Positions 10,425 through 20,554 are shown, numbered from the stretch's first letter. The stretch: 64,000 nucleotides of DNA from an uncultured Adlercreutzia sp. (GCA_910589165.1 CAJUSP010000001.1:1-64000), one strand, 5' to 3'. A program made the numbers and translations. Notes: generated by a model not told the origin, from the sequence alone.

Positions 10425-11138
10425 TTACAGGTTCAGCGCCTTTTTCAGGGAGCTCACGCGGCGGCGGGAGACGGGGATTTTTTCCTCGACGCCGTTCAGG
10501 GTGAGCAGCAGGGTGCCGCCGGAAACCGATTCGATCTCCTCGACCATGGACAGGTTCACCAGGTAGCCGCGGTGCACGCGGAAGAACCCGTGGCCATCGA
10601 GGCGCTTCTCCAGCTGAGCCAGGCTCACGGTGCTGAAGTAGCGGTCGGTGTCGGTCTGCAGGTAGGCGTAGTCGTCGCGGGCCATGACGAAGCGGATCTT
10701 GTCGATGCCGATGAGGATCTTCTTGCCGCCCTTCTCCACGGGAATGCGCTCGGACTTGTGGGCCTGCAGGTGCAGGGCCACCTGCTCGCGCACGCGGGCG
10801 ATGGCCTGGGCCAGGCGCTCGGTTTCCACGGGCTTCACCAGGTAGTCGATGGCGCTCACCTTGAACGCGTCGATGGCATGCTCGCTGTAGGCGGTCACGA
10901 ACACCACCGCGGGCGGGAACTTCAGGTGCTGCAGGGCCTCGGCGAGCTGCAGGCCGGTGGCCTCGGGCATGTTCACATCCATGAACATGACGTCGCAGGG
11001 GTACTCCTTCAGCTTCTCAATGGCCTCGCGCACGTTGGCAGCTTCGGCCGTCACTTCGACCCCGCCAACCTCATCGAGGAGAAAGCGCAGTTCGGAACGG
11101 GCAGGCGCCTCGTCGTCAACGATAATTGCGTTTAGCAC
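10425..11138 (-). CDS. LytTR-family response regulator
   Basis: Two-component regulator of the LytR/AlgR type, 237 residues. The receiver domain (1-115) has the acidic pocket IIVDDE, phospho-acceptor Asp54 in VMFMDVNMPEA, Thr in FVTAYS and Lys in YLVKPVE. The LytTR DNA-binding domain (about 135-237) has the typical RDDYAYLQTD and FFRVHRGYLVNLSMVEEIE. The GTG at 11138 was chosen because GGAGGAC lies directly upstream and the receiver begins there; longer in-frame starts have no support. No histidine kinase is adjacent, so it is an orphan in this window. LytTR proteins often control virulence, bacteriocin or cell-wall genes; the target here is unknown. Confidence 0.92.
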   Translation of the reverse strand: MLNAIIVDDEAPARSELRFLLDEVGGVEVTAEAANVREAIEKLKEYPCDVMFMDVNMPEATGLQLAEALQHLKFPPAVVFVTAYSEHAIDAFKVSAIDYLVKPVETERLAQAIARVREQVALHLQAHKSERIPVEKGGKKILIGIDKIRFVMARDDYAYLQTDTDRYFSTVSLAQLEKRLDGHGFFRVHRGYLVNLSMVEEIESVSGGTLLLTLNGVEEKIPVSRRRVSSLKKALNL

Positions 11139-11303
11139 GTCGTCCTCCAATATGACCTCGGTATTGCTTCGCCCTATTCTATAGCACACCTGACGTGCCG
11201 TCATGAACCCGCAAGAATAAACCACGGTCTGTTTTCTAAGGCCCATTGTTTTCCCCGATGACGGAGCGGCGAGGGCTGCCGGTGGAAGGCGGCTGGAACA
11301 ACA

Positions 11304-11340
11304 GAGAGGGCGCAGGCCCGCGGGGAACCTGCGCCCTCTC
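11304..11340 (-). terminator. Terminator of the M20 peptidase gene
   Basis: Thirteen-bp perfect stem GAGAGGGCGCAGG / CCTGCGCCCTCTC with an 11-nt loop, 20 bp beyond the peptidase stop codon. Confidence 0.7.
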
Positions 11341-11359
11341 AAGTGAGCAGCGCGGAATC

Positions 11360-12769
11360 CTAGCTCAGGTCGAGCGCCTGCAGCTCGGCCAGGGCCAGCA
11401 CGTAAATGACGAAGGAAGTCTTCAGCAGCTCCTCGGACACGCCCTCATCGGGGCCGTGCTCGCCGCCGACCCACTGCGGGTTCTCAATCCAGGGCATGTT
11501 CACGCCGAACGAGGCGCCCTTCGCGAACTCGCGGGCGTAGGTGCCGCCGCCGATGGTGAAGGGCTTGTGCTCGGTGTCGCCGGTGACGAACTGGAAGGCA
11601 TCCTGAAGCACCTGAATTTCCTTGTCGTCGGGCTTCACGAGGAAGGGCTCCATGAGCAGGGTGTTCTCGAAGGTGCCGCCGATGGCGTCGGTGAGCTTCG
11701 TCATGGCCGCGATGATCTCGTCGGCGGTGATGGAGGTGGGGAAGCGGCTGTCCATGGTTTGGATGAGGTGGCAGTTGTCGATGTGGATGGTGCCGCCCAC
11801 CACGGTCAGCGGGCCGAAGTACTCGTCGGCGGTGGCAATGCCCACGCCCGAGCCGTCGGTGGCGCTCACGAGCTTCTGGTCGAGCTCCAAAAACTCGCGC
11901 TCCTGCTGGTTGCACAGGCCGTTTTCCAGCAGGTAATCGACAATGAGCTTGATGGCCGACATGCCGCGCTCGGGCCACGCCGCGTGGGCCGTGACGCCCT
12001 CGGCGGTAATGCGCACGAGCCCGTCGCCGAGGCCCGCAATGGTGAGGCGGTCGGCCTGGGGCAGCGCGTCGATGTCGCCGCGCACGAGGGCCGTGGCGCT
12101 GCCGGGTACCGCGTTGGTGGCGCCGCCGCCGTCGAACTCGAGGATCACCGGGTCGATGATCGTGGGGCTCGTGATGCGCCCGTCGAAGCCGCCCTTCTCG
12201 CCGTAGCAGACGGGGAAGTCGGCATCGGGCGTGAACAGGAAGGCCGGGTCGGCGTAGCGCTCGCGGTAGTAGGTCACGTCGGCCATAGAGGTTTCCTCGT
12301 TGGCGCCGAAGATGAAGCGCACGGTGTAGGGGCGCGCCACGTTGAGCCCCTCGAGGCACTTCACCGCATGCAGCGCCACCATGGACGGCCCCTTGTCATC
12401 GAGGCAGCCGCGGCCCATGAGGAAGCCGTCCTTTTCCGTCACCTGGAAGGGCTCGAAGGTCCACCCGGGGCCGGCGGGCACGACGTCCATGTGGCCGATG
12501 ATGCCGATTTGGGTTTCCGTGTCGCCGGGCAGGTCGGCAAAGCCCACATGCCCCTCGCAGTTCGTGGCAGAAAAGCCCATGCCCTCGGCAATTTCCAGCG
12601 CCTTGGCCAGCGCTTGGGCGGGCCCGGGGCCGTAGGGCGCGCCGGGCGCGGCCGCCGCCAGGTCCTCGGTGCTCGGAATTTCCACCAGTTTCGCAATGTC
12701 GGCCACAATGGCATCGCGGTTCGCGTCCCAATAAGATTCGGCCGCCGCTACGATTTCTTCGCGCTTCAT
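11360..12769 (-). CDS. M20-family metallopeptidase, Sapep/PepV-type dipeptidase
   Basis: Cytosolic metal-dependent dipeptidase that finishes peptide breakdown. Metal ligands and catalytic residues are visible: IIGHMDVVPAGPGW (His and the catalytic-site Asp), CLDDKGP (bridging Asp), ANEETSM (general-base and ligand Glu), and TPDADFPV. The lid domain lies between about residues 190 and 370. Length of 469 is typical of the Sapep family. No signal peptide. It is transcribed alone, between a terminator and a 280-bp divergent promoter region shared with the symporter gene. Peptide use fits an amino-acid-dependent gut anaerobe. Confidence 0.9.
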   Translation of the reverse strand: MKREEIVAAAESYWDANRDAIVADIAKLVEIPSTEDLAAAAPGAPYGPGPAQALAKALEIAEGMGFSATNCEGHVGFADLPGDTETQIGIIGHMDVVPAGPGWTFEPFQVTEKDGFLMGRGCLDDKGPSMVALHAVKCLEGLNVARPYTVRFIFGANEETSMADVTYYRERYADPAFLFTPDADFPVCYGEKGGFDGRITSPTIIDPVILEFDGGGATNAVPGSATALVRGDIDALPQADRLTIAGLGDGLVRITAEGVTAHAAWPERGMSAIKLIVDYLLENGLCNQQEREFLELDQKLVSATDGSGVGIATADEYFGPLTVVGGTIHIDNCHLIQTMDSRFPTSITADEIIAAMTKLTDAIGGTFENTLLMEPFLVKPDDKEIQVLQDAFQFVTGDTEHKPFTIGGGTYAREFAKGASFGVNMPWIENPQWVGGEHGPDEGVSEELLKTSFVIYVLALAELQALDLS

Positions 12770-13052
12770 AGTGCGATCCTTTCAGCTTTCTCGCCCCTGC
12801 GGGCTCGTTTCCCCCAAGTGTCTCTCACCCACTTGATTGCGTTCCGCCTATTATGCCTGCTGAAAGCCGATTTGTCTCTACTTATTGTCACTTTGTTGAG
12901 CGCCCGTTAGGTTGCGCGTGGGGGCCGTGCGGGCCCCTGCGGGAACTCATGCCCGCGTAGCTATGCTTTTGCTGCCGGGCGTCGGTCGAATTTGCCGGCG
13001 CGATTGCTTATAATGGCTCCACAAACACGGTTTGGGGAAAGGACGCGCGCCT

Positions 13053-14360
13053 ATGAGCGATCAGACGACCACATTGGCTCCGGAGACGGGGGATACCTCC
13101 GGCAGCCAGAAGCCGAAGCCTTGGTTCAAGCGGCTCTCGCTGACCACCTGGATTTTCATCGCTCTCATTTTGGGCGTGCTGGTAGGCATGGCGCTGCAAG
13201 GGGCGCCGGATATCGCCGACACCTACATCAAGCCCTTCGGCACCATCTTCTTGAACCTCATCAAGATGATCGTCGTGCCGCTCGTGCTGTTCTCCATCAT
13301 CGCCGGCGTCGTGTCGCTCGACGACGTGAAGAAAGTGGGCGCCATCGGCGGCAAGACCATCCTGTTCTACCTGGTCACCACCGCCTGCGCCGTCACGCTG
13401 GGCCTCGTGTTCGCCAACGTGATGAACGTGGGCGCCGGCTACACCATGGAAGCCCAGGACCTCTCCTACGAGGCCACCGATCCGCCGTCGTTCATCGACA
13501 CCATCGTGAACATCTTCCCGAGCAACTTCTTCCAGCCCATGGCCGATGCCACCATGCTGCAGGTTATCGTCATCGCCGTGGTGTTCGGCTTCGGCATGAT
13601 TGCCGCGGGGAAGAAGGCCAAGCCGGTCATCGACATCTGCAACTCGCTGTCCGAGGTGTGCATCGCCATCATGCGAGGCATCATCCTCGTGGCGCCCTTC
13701 GGCGTGTTCGGGCTCATCTGCCCCGTCATCGCCAACAACGGCATCGATGTGCTGCGGCCCCTGCTGTGGCTCATCGTGGTGGCCTATCTGGCCATGATCT
13801 GCCAAATTGCGCTGGTGTACTCGGGCATCATCAAGGTGTTCGCCCGCATGAGCCCGCTGAAGTTCCTGAAGGGCGAGATGCCCGTCATCGGCTTCGCCTT
13901 CGCCTCGGCCTCCTCGGTGGGCACGCTGCCCATCAACATGGAATGCACCGAGAAGCTGGGCGTGTCGAAGGAGGTCACGTCCTTCGTGCTGCCGCTGGGC
14001 GCCACCATCAACATGGACGGCACCGCCATCTACCAGGGCGTCTGCGCCATCTTCATCGCCCAGGTGTTCGGCATCGACCTTACCATCGGCCAGCAGTTCA
14101 CCATCGTGATGACCGCCGTACTCGCCTCCATCGGCACCGCCGGCGTACCCGGGAGCGGCATGATCATGCTCGCCATGGTGCTGCAGTCGGTGGGGCTGCC
14201 GGTGGAGGGCGTGGCGCTCGTGGCCGGCGTGGACCGCATCCTCGACATGATGCGCACCACGGTGAACGTCACCGGCGACGCGGCCGTGGCCACCTGCGTG
14301 GACGCCATGCAGAAGCGCGCCTACGCCCGCAAGGCGAAGAAGGCGGCCAAGGCGGCGTAG
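13053..14360 (+). CDS. Dicarboxylate/amino acid:cation symporter (DAACS family)
   Basis: Secondary transporter of the GltP/DctA/glutamate transporter type: 435 residues, eight membrane segments plus two re-entrant hairpins. Diagnostic pieces: the serine-rich HP1 tip ASSVGTLPIN, the unwound segment LGATINMDGTAIYQG that binds cation and substrate, and HP2 GTAGVPGSGMIML. The N-terminus (about 1-25) is hydrophilic. The ATG at 13053 follows GGGGAAAGGA; a TTG seven codons upstream is in frame but inside the ribosome site. A TATAAT box at 13009-13014 suggests the promoter. Substrate could be glutamate, aspartate or a C4-dicarboxylate such as fumarate or succinate; sequence alone does not decide. Confidence 0.93.
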   Translation: MSDQTTTLAPETGDTSGSQKPKPWFKRLSLTTWIFIALILGVLVGMALQGAPDIADTYIKPFGTIFLNLIKMIVVPLVLFSIIAGVVSLDDVKKVGAIGGKTILFYLVTTACAVTLGLVFANVMNVGAGYTMEAQDLSYEATDPPSFIDTIVNIFPSNFFQPMADATMLQVIVIAVVFGFGMIAAGKKAKPVIDICNSLSEVCIAIMRGIILVAPFGVFGLICPVIANNGIDVLRPLLWLIVVAYLAMICQIALVYSGIIKVFARMSPLKFLKGEMPVIGFAFASASSVGTLPINMECTEKLGVSKEVTSFVLPLGATINMDGTAIYQGVCAIFIAQVFGIDLTIGQQFTIVMTAVLASIGTAGVPGSGMIMLAMVLQSVGLPVEGVALVAGVDRILDMMRTTVNVTGDAAVATCVDAMQKRAYARKAKKAAKAA

Positions 14361-14375
14361 GGGGCCCTCGTCCAT

Positions 14376-14402
14376 AGAACCGCCACAAGGCTGTGGGGTT
14401 CT
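14376..14402 (+). terminator. Hairpin after the symporter gene
   Basis: AGAACC-G-CCACA pairs with TGTGG-GGTTCT around a 4-nt loop (11 bp, one bulge), 16 bp past the stop codon. No U-run follows, so termination may be partial or Rho-assisted. Confidence 0.45.
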
Positions 14403-14414
14403 GCGCAGCAACCT

Positions 14415-14441
14415 TTGCGCACGGGCGCCCTTTGGTAAAAT
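14415..14441 (+). promoter_or_regulatory. Possible pgi promoter
   Basis: TTGCGC (14415-14420) and TAAAAT (14436-14441) with a 15-bp spacer, about 90 bp upstream of the isomerase start. The short spacer makes this tentative. Confidence 0.35.
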
Positions 14442-14531
14442 GTTTCGAACAAGTTAACGAGCGCGGCCGCGGCTGAGGAGGTGCGGCCCGCTTTCGTTTC
14501 GGCTGGCATATCCCCGAGGAAAAGGAAGCCT

Positions 14532-16400
14532 ATGCTCTCCGCAGATATCGAGAAGATGTATCCAGCGGCCAAAACGCTGGTGAAGGCCCATGCGGCGAGT
14601 CGCATTCACGCCAAAGACGCGACGCTGTACGATTTTTCCGAAGACGCCCAGGCCTGCGCGGCCGACTATATGGGCTGGGCCGATTTGGCCACGAACCCGC
14701 CGTGCGATCTGGCCGATATCCAGGCCTTCGCCGATGAGGTGGTGGAAGCCGGGCTCGACACTATTTTGCTTATCGGCCAGGGCGGTTCCACCCAGGCGCC
14801 CATGACCATCACCAAGTACAACAAGCACGATTCCACCCGCGTGAAGTTCCGCACGCTCGATTCCGATTCCCCCGTGCGCGTGCGCGAGATGCTCACCATT
14901 TGCGACCCGCACCGCACGCTCGTCATCATCTCCTCGAAAAGCGGCGGCACCATCGAGCCGCGCATGCTGCTGGAGGCGGTGCGCGCCTCGTTCGAGAAAG
15001 AGCTGGGCGATCATGCGGTGAAGCATCTGGTGGCCATTACCGACCCGGGCTCCGACCTGGAGAAGATGGCCCGTGAAGAGGGCTGGCGCGCGGTGTTCTC
15101 CGGCGAGCCCACGGTGGGTGGGCGCTTCTCGGCCCTGTCGGTGTTCGGGCTCGTGCCGGCGGCCCTGGCGGGCATCGATATGGAAGAGTTCATGGCCCAT
15201 GCGCGGGCGGCCGAGGAGGCCTGCTCGGAGGACGCCATCGACAACCCGGCCATCAACCTGGCGGCGTTTCTGTACGACAATTATCTGAAGGGCCGCAATA
15301 AGTTCTCGTTCCTCACGCCGAAGCGCGGGCGCGTGCTGGGTCTGTGGATCGAGCAGCTGGTGGCGGAATCGCTCGGCAAGGAGGGCCAGGGCATCCTGCC
15401 GAACATCGAGATCGACTCGCTGCTCTTGACCGAGGATCCGGGCGACCGGTCCATCATCATGTACCAGACCCAGACCGACCTGTGGGACGAGCGCCGCAAC
15501 TTCGAGATGTCGCTCGCCTACATCGACCCGGCCATTCCGCGCATGAACTACCGTATCGATACGGTGGCCGAGCTGGCCGAGCACTTCGTTATGTGGGAGT
15601 ACGCCATCGCCATGTGCGGCTACCTCATGCAGGTGAGCCCCTTCGACCAGCCCGACGTGGCCTCCGCCAAGGCCGAGGTGCTGGAGATTCTGGAGAACGG
15701 CCAGCCGGAGCCGAACTTCACCGAGGTGTTCACCAACGAGGTGGACATGGGCACGGTGGAAGTTACGTACGCGCCGGCCTTCGAGGGCTGCGAGGATTTG
15801 CACGAGACGCTTTACGCGCTGCTGTCGTCTATCCAGCCTGGCGACTTCTTCGCGCTGAACGCGTTTCTGCCGTTCACGGGCGAGGGGCGTCGCGAGGCCA
15901 TCGAGCAGATGCGCCACGGCGTGGCCGAGTCCTTCGGCGTTGTGTCGTGCCTGGAGGTGGGCCCGCGCTACCTGCACTCTACCGGCCAGCTGCAGAAGGG
16001 CGGCCCGAACATGGGCGTGTTCCTTATTCTGTCGGCTGACGAGCTGAAAGACATCGCGCTGCCCGAGGGCGCCACGGCCCCCAGTCTGGGAACGCTGGCG
16101 AAGGCCCAGGCCGCCGGCGACCTGGTGACGCTGGCCAAGCGCGGGCGCCGCGTCGTGCACCTGCATCTGCCCGACAACTCCGGCGTGACGTTGCGGTTGT
16201 TGGCCCAGGTGGTCGACGACGTGATTGCCGACATCCTCACCGACCGAGCCCTGGCCGAGGCGGCTGCCGCTGCCGAGGATGCCGAAGAAGCAGAGACGGG
16301 CGCCGCGGAGGCAACCGCCGTGGTGGAATCCGTAGACCCCGCCCCCCAAGGCGAAACCGAGTCCAGCACCGCCGACTCCCTCGAAGGCGCCCAACTTTAG
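14532..16400 (+). CDS. pgi: Glucose-6-phosphate isomerase
   Basis: Interconverts glucose 6-phosphate and fructose 6-phosphate. Two SIS sugar-phosphate domains are visible: LLIGQGGSTQAPM and ISSKSGGTIEPRML (phosphate-binding Ser/Thr), then the PGI signature region RGRVLGLWIEQLVAESLGKE with GQGILP. The architecture matches the larger (about 550 aa) isomerase group related to the isomerase half of transaldolase-isomerase fusions. At 622 residues it carries a C-terminal Ala/Glu-rich tail of about 45 residues after LLAQVVDDVIADIL with no recognisable domain. The ATG at 14532 is preceded by GAGGAAAAGGAAG; an earlier in-frame start lacks a ribosome site. It stands alone, ended by a strong terminator. 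Confidence 0.92.
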   Translation: MLSADIEKMYPAAKTLVKAHAASRIHAKDATLYDFSEDAQACAADYMGWADLATNPPCDLADIQAFADEVVEAGLDTILLIGQGGSTQAPMTITKYNKHDSTRVKFRTLDSDSPVRVREMLTICDPHRTLVIISSKSGGTIEPRMLLEAVRASFEKELGDHAVKHLVAITDPGSDLEKMAREEGWRAVFSGEPTVGGRFSALSVFGLVPAALAGIDMEEFMAHARAAEEACSEDAIDNPAINLAAFLYDNYLKGRNKFSFLTPKRGRVLGLWIEQLVAESLGKEGQGILPNIEIDSLLLTEDPGDRSIIMYQTQTDLWDERRNFEMSLAYIDPAIPRMNYRIDTVAELAEHFVMWEYAIAMCGYLMQVSPFDQPDVASAKAEVLEILENGQPEPNFTEVFTNEVDMGTVEVTYAPAFEGCEDLHETLYALLSSIQPGDFFALNAFLPFTGEGRREAIEQMRHGVAESFGVVSCLEVGPRYLHSTGQLQKGGPNMGVFLILSADELKDIALPEGATAPSLGTLAKAQAAGDLVTLAKRGRRVVHLHLPDNSGVTLRLLAQVVDDVIADILTDRALAEAAAAAEDAEEAETGAAEATAVVESVDPAPQGETESSTADSLEGAQL

Positions 16401-16499
16401 CTCGCTCGTCCGCGCGGGAGGGCGGCGCATTCATCGTCGCTCCTCCCGCTCCGCTGTTCGCCTTCGGCTCAGGCGCTCCGCTCCCTCATGCATTTACTT

Positions 16500-16521
16500 G
16501 GCGACCTTCGGTCGCCTTTTT
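16500..16521 (+). terminator. Rho-independent terminator after pgi
   Basis: GGCGACC-TTC-GGTCGCC followed by TTTTT: a textbook hairpin and U-tract 100 bp beyond the stop codon. Confidence 0.9.
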
Positions 16522-16601
16522 CAATTTGGTGTTCAGAGAGGATCGCCGACGAACGCCCCGCCCTCCCGCGCTACCCGATGTGGTTCGCGTTACCCTGTTA
16601 C

Positions 16602-16628
16602 GGCCGCCGCCCCGATGGGGCGGCGGCC
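16602..16628 (-). terminator. Hairpin beyond the surface-protein gene
   Basis: Perfect 12-bp stem GGCCGCCGCCCC / GGGGCGGCGGCC with GAT loop, 7 bp beyond the final TAG at 16635. Its position fits termination after the sorting-signal segment, supporting the view that the original gene ended there. No U-run. Confidence 0.6.
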
Positions 16629-16634
16629 TACGAG

Positions 16635-16901
16635 CTAGCGAGATGTGCGGCGTCGGGCTAGGGCGAGAGTCGCGGCTGATAGGATGCCGGCTGCGAGAAT
16701 TCCTACCGAGCCCACGATCCACGGGTCGCCGGTTTGAGCGAGACGGGTGCGAAGGTCGCTCGGTTTCGTGTCGCCTCCGGAGTTCTGCTTGTCGGTACCA
16801 GCGGAATTGTCTGCGGAACCAGCGACGGAGTCTTTGTCGCTATCCCCGTTTCCGTCGTCGGCTCCATTGCCCCCAGAATCGTCGTTCCCAGGAGCGTCGG
16901 G
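16635..16901 (-). other. Detached wall-sorting region (LAQTGD signal, membrane segment, basic tail)
   Basis: Directly after the TAG at 16902-16904 the same frame stays open for 88 more codons. It encodes an Asp/Gly/Ser-rich spacer (PDAPGNDDSGGNGADD...), then LRTRLAQTGDPW, a hydrophobic segment (IVGSVGILAAGILSAATLAL) and the positively charged end ARRRTSR followed by TAG. This is a sortase-type cell-wall anchor of the actinobacterial LAxTG form. It can only be translated by reading through the upstream TAG, so it is the lost C-terminus of the surface protein. Confidence 0.85.
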
Positions 16902-19900
16902 CTAGGGTTCCGTATCGGGACTGATGACGTAGTCGACGGTGACGGTAGAGGTGTTCCCCTGCTCGTCGGTGACCGTAAACTCCACGATCCAGTGACCAGG
17001 CGTTCCTGCGTCGATGCTATCCACGGGGTTGCCGTGCTCGTCCTTCAGCACCGGTGTGGATACGGTGCTGCCCTCGGGGATATCGTAATAGTCCTCAATC
17101 CAGTCCCTCACGCTGTCGGGAGTGTCAGTGACGCCGGGCCGCACGGGGCGCTCGACGCTGTCGGAGGATTCCCCATGCACCGTTCCCTGATTTGGCTCAT
17201 GGGTCACTTTGTCGATGGGCAGCGGACGCTTTTCATCCGTTTCGGACCCTTCGGGCTTCGCTACCTGGGGCGGATTTACGACAGAGAAGTCCACTACGAT
17301 CGTGGTGGTGTTTCCCGTGACCCTGTCTTTCACGGGAACGCGCACTACGTAGGATCCCGGAGAGGAGACGACGATCTCGCTTGCTGGAGTGCCGTCGGGG
17401 TTCTCGAGGACGACCGGTTCCAAAGTGCATCCTTCGGGAATGCCGTAGCGCTCTTCGGCCCATTTCAGCAGATCATCGGGCCCAAGGGATGCACCGTTCT
17501 CGTCGACGGGTATAGAGTAGCGGTCGTGCACTGTGGAGTGAAGGGTGTTAATGAGGTCTTTGTTCTCGGCCTCTGGATCGGGTGGGCCTACGGTGGGCGG
17601 CCCTTCGGGCTTTAGCTCGGGTACAGGCGGAGCATCGGGGTCGGGATTTTGCGGCTTTACCACCACCTCGGGTGTGTCGATGAAGGGAATGTCCTTGGCC
17701 TCATCCGCAGGGATCTCCGTGCTTAGCCCGTCGGAGGGGTTGTAGTTGGTGCCGCCCAGATACTTGCCCTGAATGATCACGGTGCCTTGCAGGTTGCGCG
17801 GAATTTGGTAGCGCTTGAAGTCAGACCAGCTGTAGGAAGCGGTGCTGTAGGCGTAGCCCTCAGGCGTCTTGTCTGTTGCGGGCTGCAGGGCCACGGGATC
17901 GCCCACGGACACGCCATTGGCAAAGAACTGGAGGAACCCGTCCGGCGAGGCGCAGGTGGTTTTCTCGGCGGGAAGGTCTCCGCTAGGCTTGGTGCGTGGC
18001 ATGACGTTGGCAGTCAGATTCACGGCGGAAAGCTTGGAAGGATCTGTGCCGGTCACGTTGCCGTAGTCCAGCGTATGGGTGACAACCGAAACTTCCGAAT
18101 CAGCAGGTTCGATGGCCGAAGAAAGGTACAGTTTGTGGCCCCAGAACGACCGGCTGAAGTTGACATCAGCGGCCCACTCGTCGGAATCGATGATCACCTC
18201 ATAGGCTCCTGCATTGGCGTAGGAGCCGCCAGGCTGCACTGGTTCATTGGTCGCGTTGCCGTCGCGATCCGTGAGACGGTGGGAGCTGAGATGCATGGTG
18301 GCCGCGTTGTCGATCACCTCGCCTTTGGGCTCGCCGGCGGGCACCTTGAAGCCGGCGACGGTTTGTTTGAACTGATCGTCCAGGCTGATGGGGACGCCAT
18401 CGTAGCGCTTGACGAGCAAGTTGCGCAGATCGGGCACCTTGGCCACATAGTCGTCGATGTTGATTTCCACGTAGCGCTTGGCGATGGCACCGTTGCCGGC
18501 GTTGGGCACGACGAAGGGGTAGTCCGAAGTGGTCTCATCGCGACTACCGTCGGGTTTAAGAGTAGAGACGGCGAAATCCTTGATGGAGACCTCTTTCCCG
18601 TTGGCGGTGTCCGGCAGCCAGAAATACACTTTGTTGGCGGAATCGACGCCATAGGGCAGGCCGTAGCGATGGGCATTGCCCTCGGCATCGGTAATGGGGG
18701 CTCCGTCGATGGTAACCGTGAGGCTTTTCAGCTGGGCCCCGGCCAACCCATCATAGCCGGCGAGATCGATCTCCACCATGGTGAGGGGGTTGCCGCGTCC
18801 GTCAGTGACCTGTGTCGTGGAAGGGTTGGTCGTAAAGCCGAAATAGGGGACGTTGAAGGATCCGCCCTGAACGATGACATCGAGGCCGCTGGCGCCAAGG
18901 TAGCCGCCTCCATCGTTGCCGCCAACGCCGTTGTTAGTTGTGTCTCGCGTTGTAGCGATGTTGCCTCCTGTGATAGTGAGGGCGTGACCCTGGCTGGACT
19001 GGCCGCCGCAGCCATCGCCGAGCGCGAATCCGTGCACGAATCCCTGGGCAACAACGTTTCCTCCATTGACGGTGATATCGCGGCACCTCTGCCCGTTTTT
19101 GTATTCGCGGGTGAGCATGATGCCGGGTAGGATGTCTTTATCGTAAGCTGGTACGCTATTGGTGGTATTGGCTGGCAGGCTGGTGCACCCGGCCCCGATT
19201 CCTGCGCCGTGGCACGATCCGACGGCGCGTACGACACCGCCGTTAATGGTGATAGACGTTCCGCCTCCTCCGTAGCTTCCGCCAATTCCCGCGCCGGTTT
19301 TATTCCACTCGTTGGTGCCCGCATTGTCGTTCCCGTAGGCCTGTGCCTCAATCACGCCGCCGTCGATGGTGATGTCGCCAGCGTTTTCGTGAGGGGCTGA
19401 TCCGATGCCTGCGCCACCGGCTCCGCCCATGCTGACAAGCTTGCCAGGGTTAGCGCTGTCCATCGTGTAGAGAGGGTCACCTTTTTTGATGGAAGTGCCA
19501 TTGCCCAAAGTGAGGTCAGCTGGCACGCGTCCTTCGAAAGGCGTAACGTGGTTTCCGTTTTTGTCGTAGTTCACCACGGAGTCGTCAATGACGAGAATTG
19601 AGCCTTCTCCGCACCGTAGACCTGGCGCGCCGGTCCCGCCGACGAGCGTGTTTGTGCTTCCATCGGCCAAGAGCAGGTGTAGCGAGGTTTTGTTCGCGAT
19701 CTGGTTTCCCTCAGTCGCCGCTTCTGTGCGTTCGGTACCTCCTGTGTCCATGAGGTTCGTTGCGATGTTCAGGGGGATACGCCCCTTATCGGGACTAGCG
19801 ATAAGATCGCGACTGAAAGCAATAGTTACGTTATCCAGGACAAGAGTTGCGTGCACGCCAGCTGCGATTTCCAAGGTATACCCCTGGGAGGTGCCGCTTA

Positions 19901-20210
19901 CAGTGAGCGTTTTGGAAGACGTGATGACGATCTTCTTTTCGGCGGCATTAATCGTGTAGTCGGTGTTTTCGGTGCCACCGCTGATGGTCAGCCCAGTGTC
20001 GGAGAGCGCTTGAGGGCTGGGGGCGGTTGACGATGTTTGAGGGGCCTCCGCAGATGAAGACGCTGCCGTAACTTCGGGGGCAGAGGAGGTGGAACGGCGA
20101 AGGGGAAGAGTGAGGGAGGTGGCGGAAGCTTCGAAGGGCGATTCCGCGACAGGAGAGTCGCCCGATCCTAGAGCAAGGTCGGGCAGAAGAGAGACGTCAG
20201 AAACGTCGAT

Positions 20211-20219
20211 GGGGGGGGG
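20211..20219 (-). repeat. C9 slippage tract inside the surface-protein gene
   Basis: Nine G on the plus strand, nine C in the coding strand, immediately after the signal peptide region. One fewer C (or two more) restores the frame, so this is a candidate phase-variation switch. Confidence 0.75.
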
Positions 20220-20554
20220 TCTGCGCATTCTGAGCCTCGTCGGCGGGAGATGCCGAAGCGGGCTCGCTGGCGGTGTCGGCAAGGGCTGAGCCTGGCACGA
20301 GGCCGAAGGCGAGGGCCAGAGCCATGGCGGTCGCGAGGGGCGCACGCCCTCGATGCCGCATACCGCCAGGCACGGAAAAGCTGGGTGCCATGGGGTCACT
20401 TCCTTTGCAACCGTTGTGGCGAAGCTGCGGCCGCCATGGGCGGTGCATTCGCCGTCTTATGGGGAAATACGGGCCGAGTATAAAACAATCAGGCAACAGA
20501 TTCCAGCACAGAGGGTGAAATCGTCCAATAAGGCACTTCCTCTTAGGGAATGTG

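Larger units (their letters stand above)
16635..20391 (-). pseudogene. Large cell-wall surface protein, frameshifted at a C9 tract and cut by an in-frame TAG
   Basis: The ATG at 20391 (AAGGAAG upstream) opens a signal peptide: MAPSFSVPGGMRHRGR, a hydrophobic core, then a likely cut after SALA. About 58 residues in, the frame hits nine C residues (20211-20219) and ends shortly after (TPPHRRF). With eight C the reading joins TPPIDVSDVSLL and continues about 1,100 codons. That body has a Ser/Thr linker; a Gly-rich region of recurring TITGGN/TINGGVV-like turns (carbohydrate-binding or right-handed beta-helix type, about residues 120-500 of the restored protein); and two related Ig-like repeats of about 90 residues (SVRDWIEDYYDIPEGSTV and LLKWAEERYGIPEGCTL) near the end. 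The TAG at 16902 then separates it from its LAQTG anchor. Likely role: adhesion or glycan binding. It may be phase-variable OFF or decaying; a sequencing error in the tract is also possible. Confidence 0.85.

Noticed and set aside
11139..11342. N-terminal extension of the LytTR regulator
   Set aside because: Frame is open, but the receiver domain starts at the GTG with a good ribosome site at 11138.
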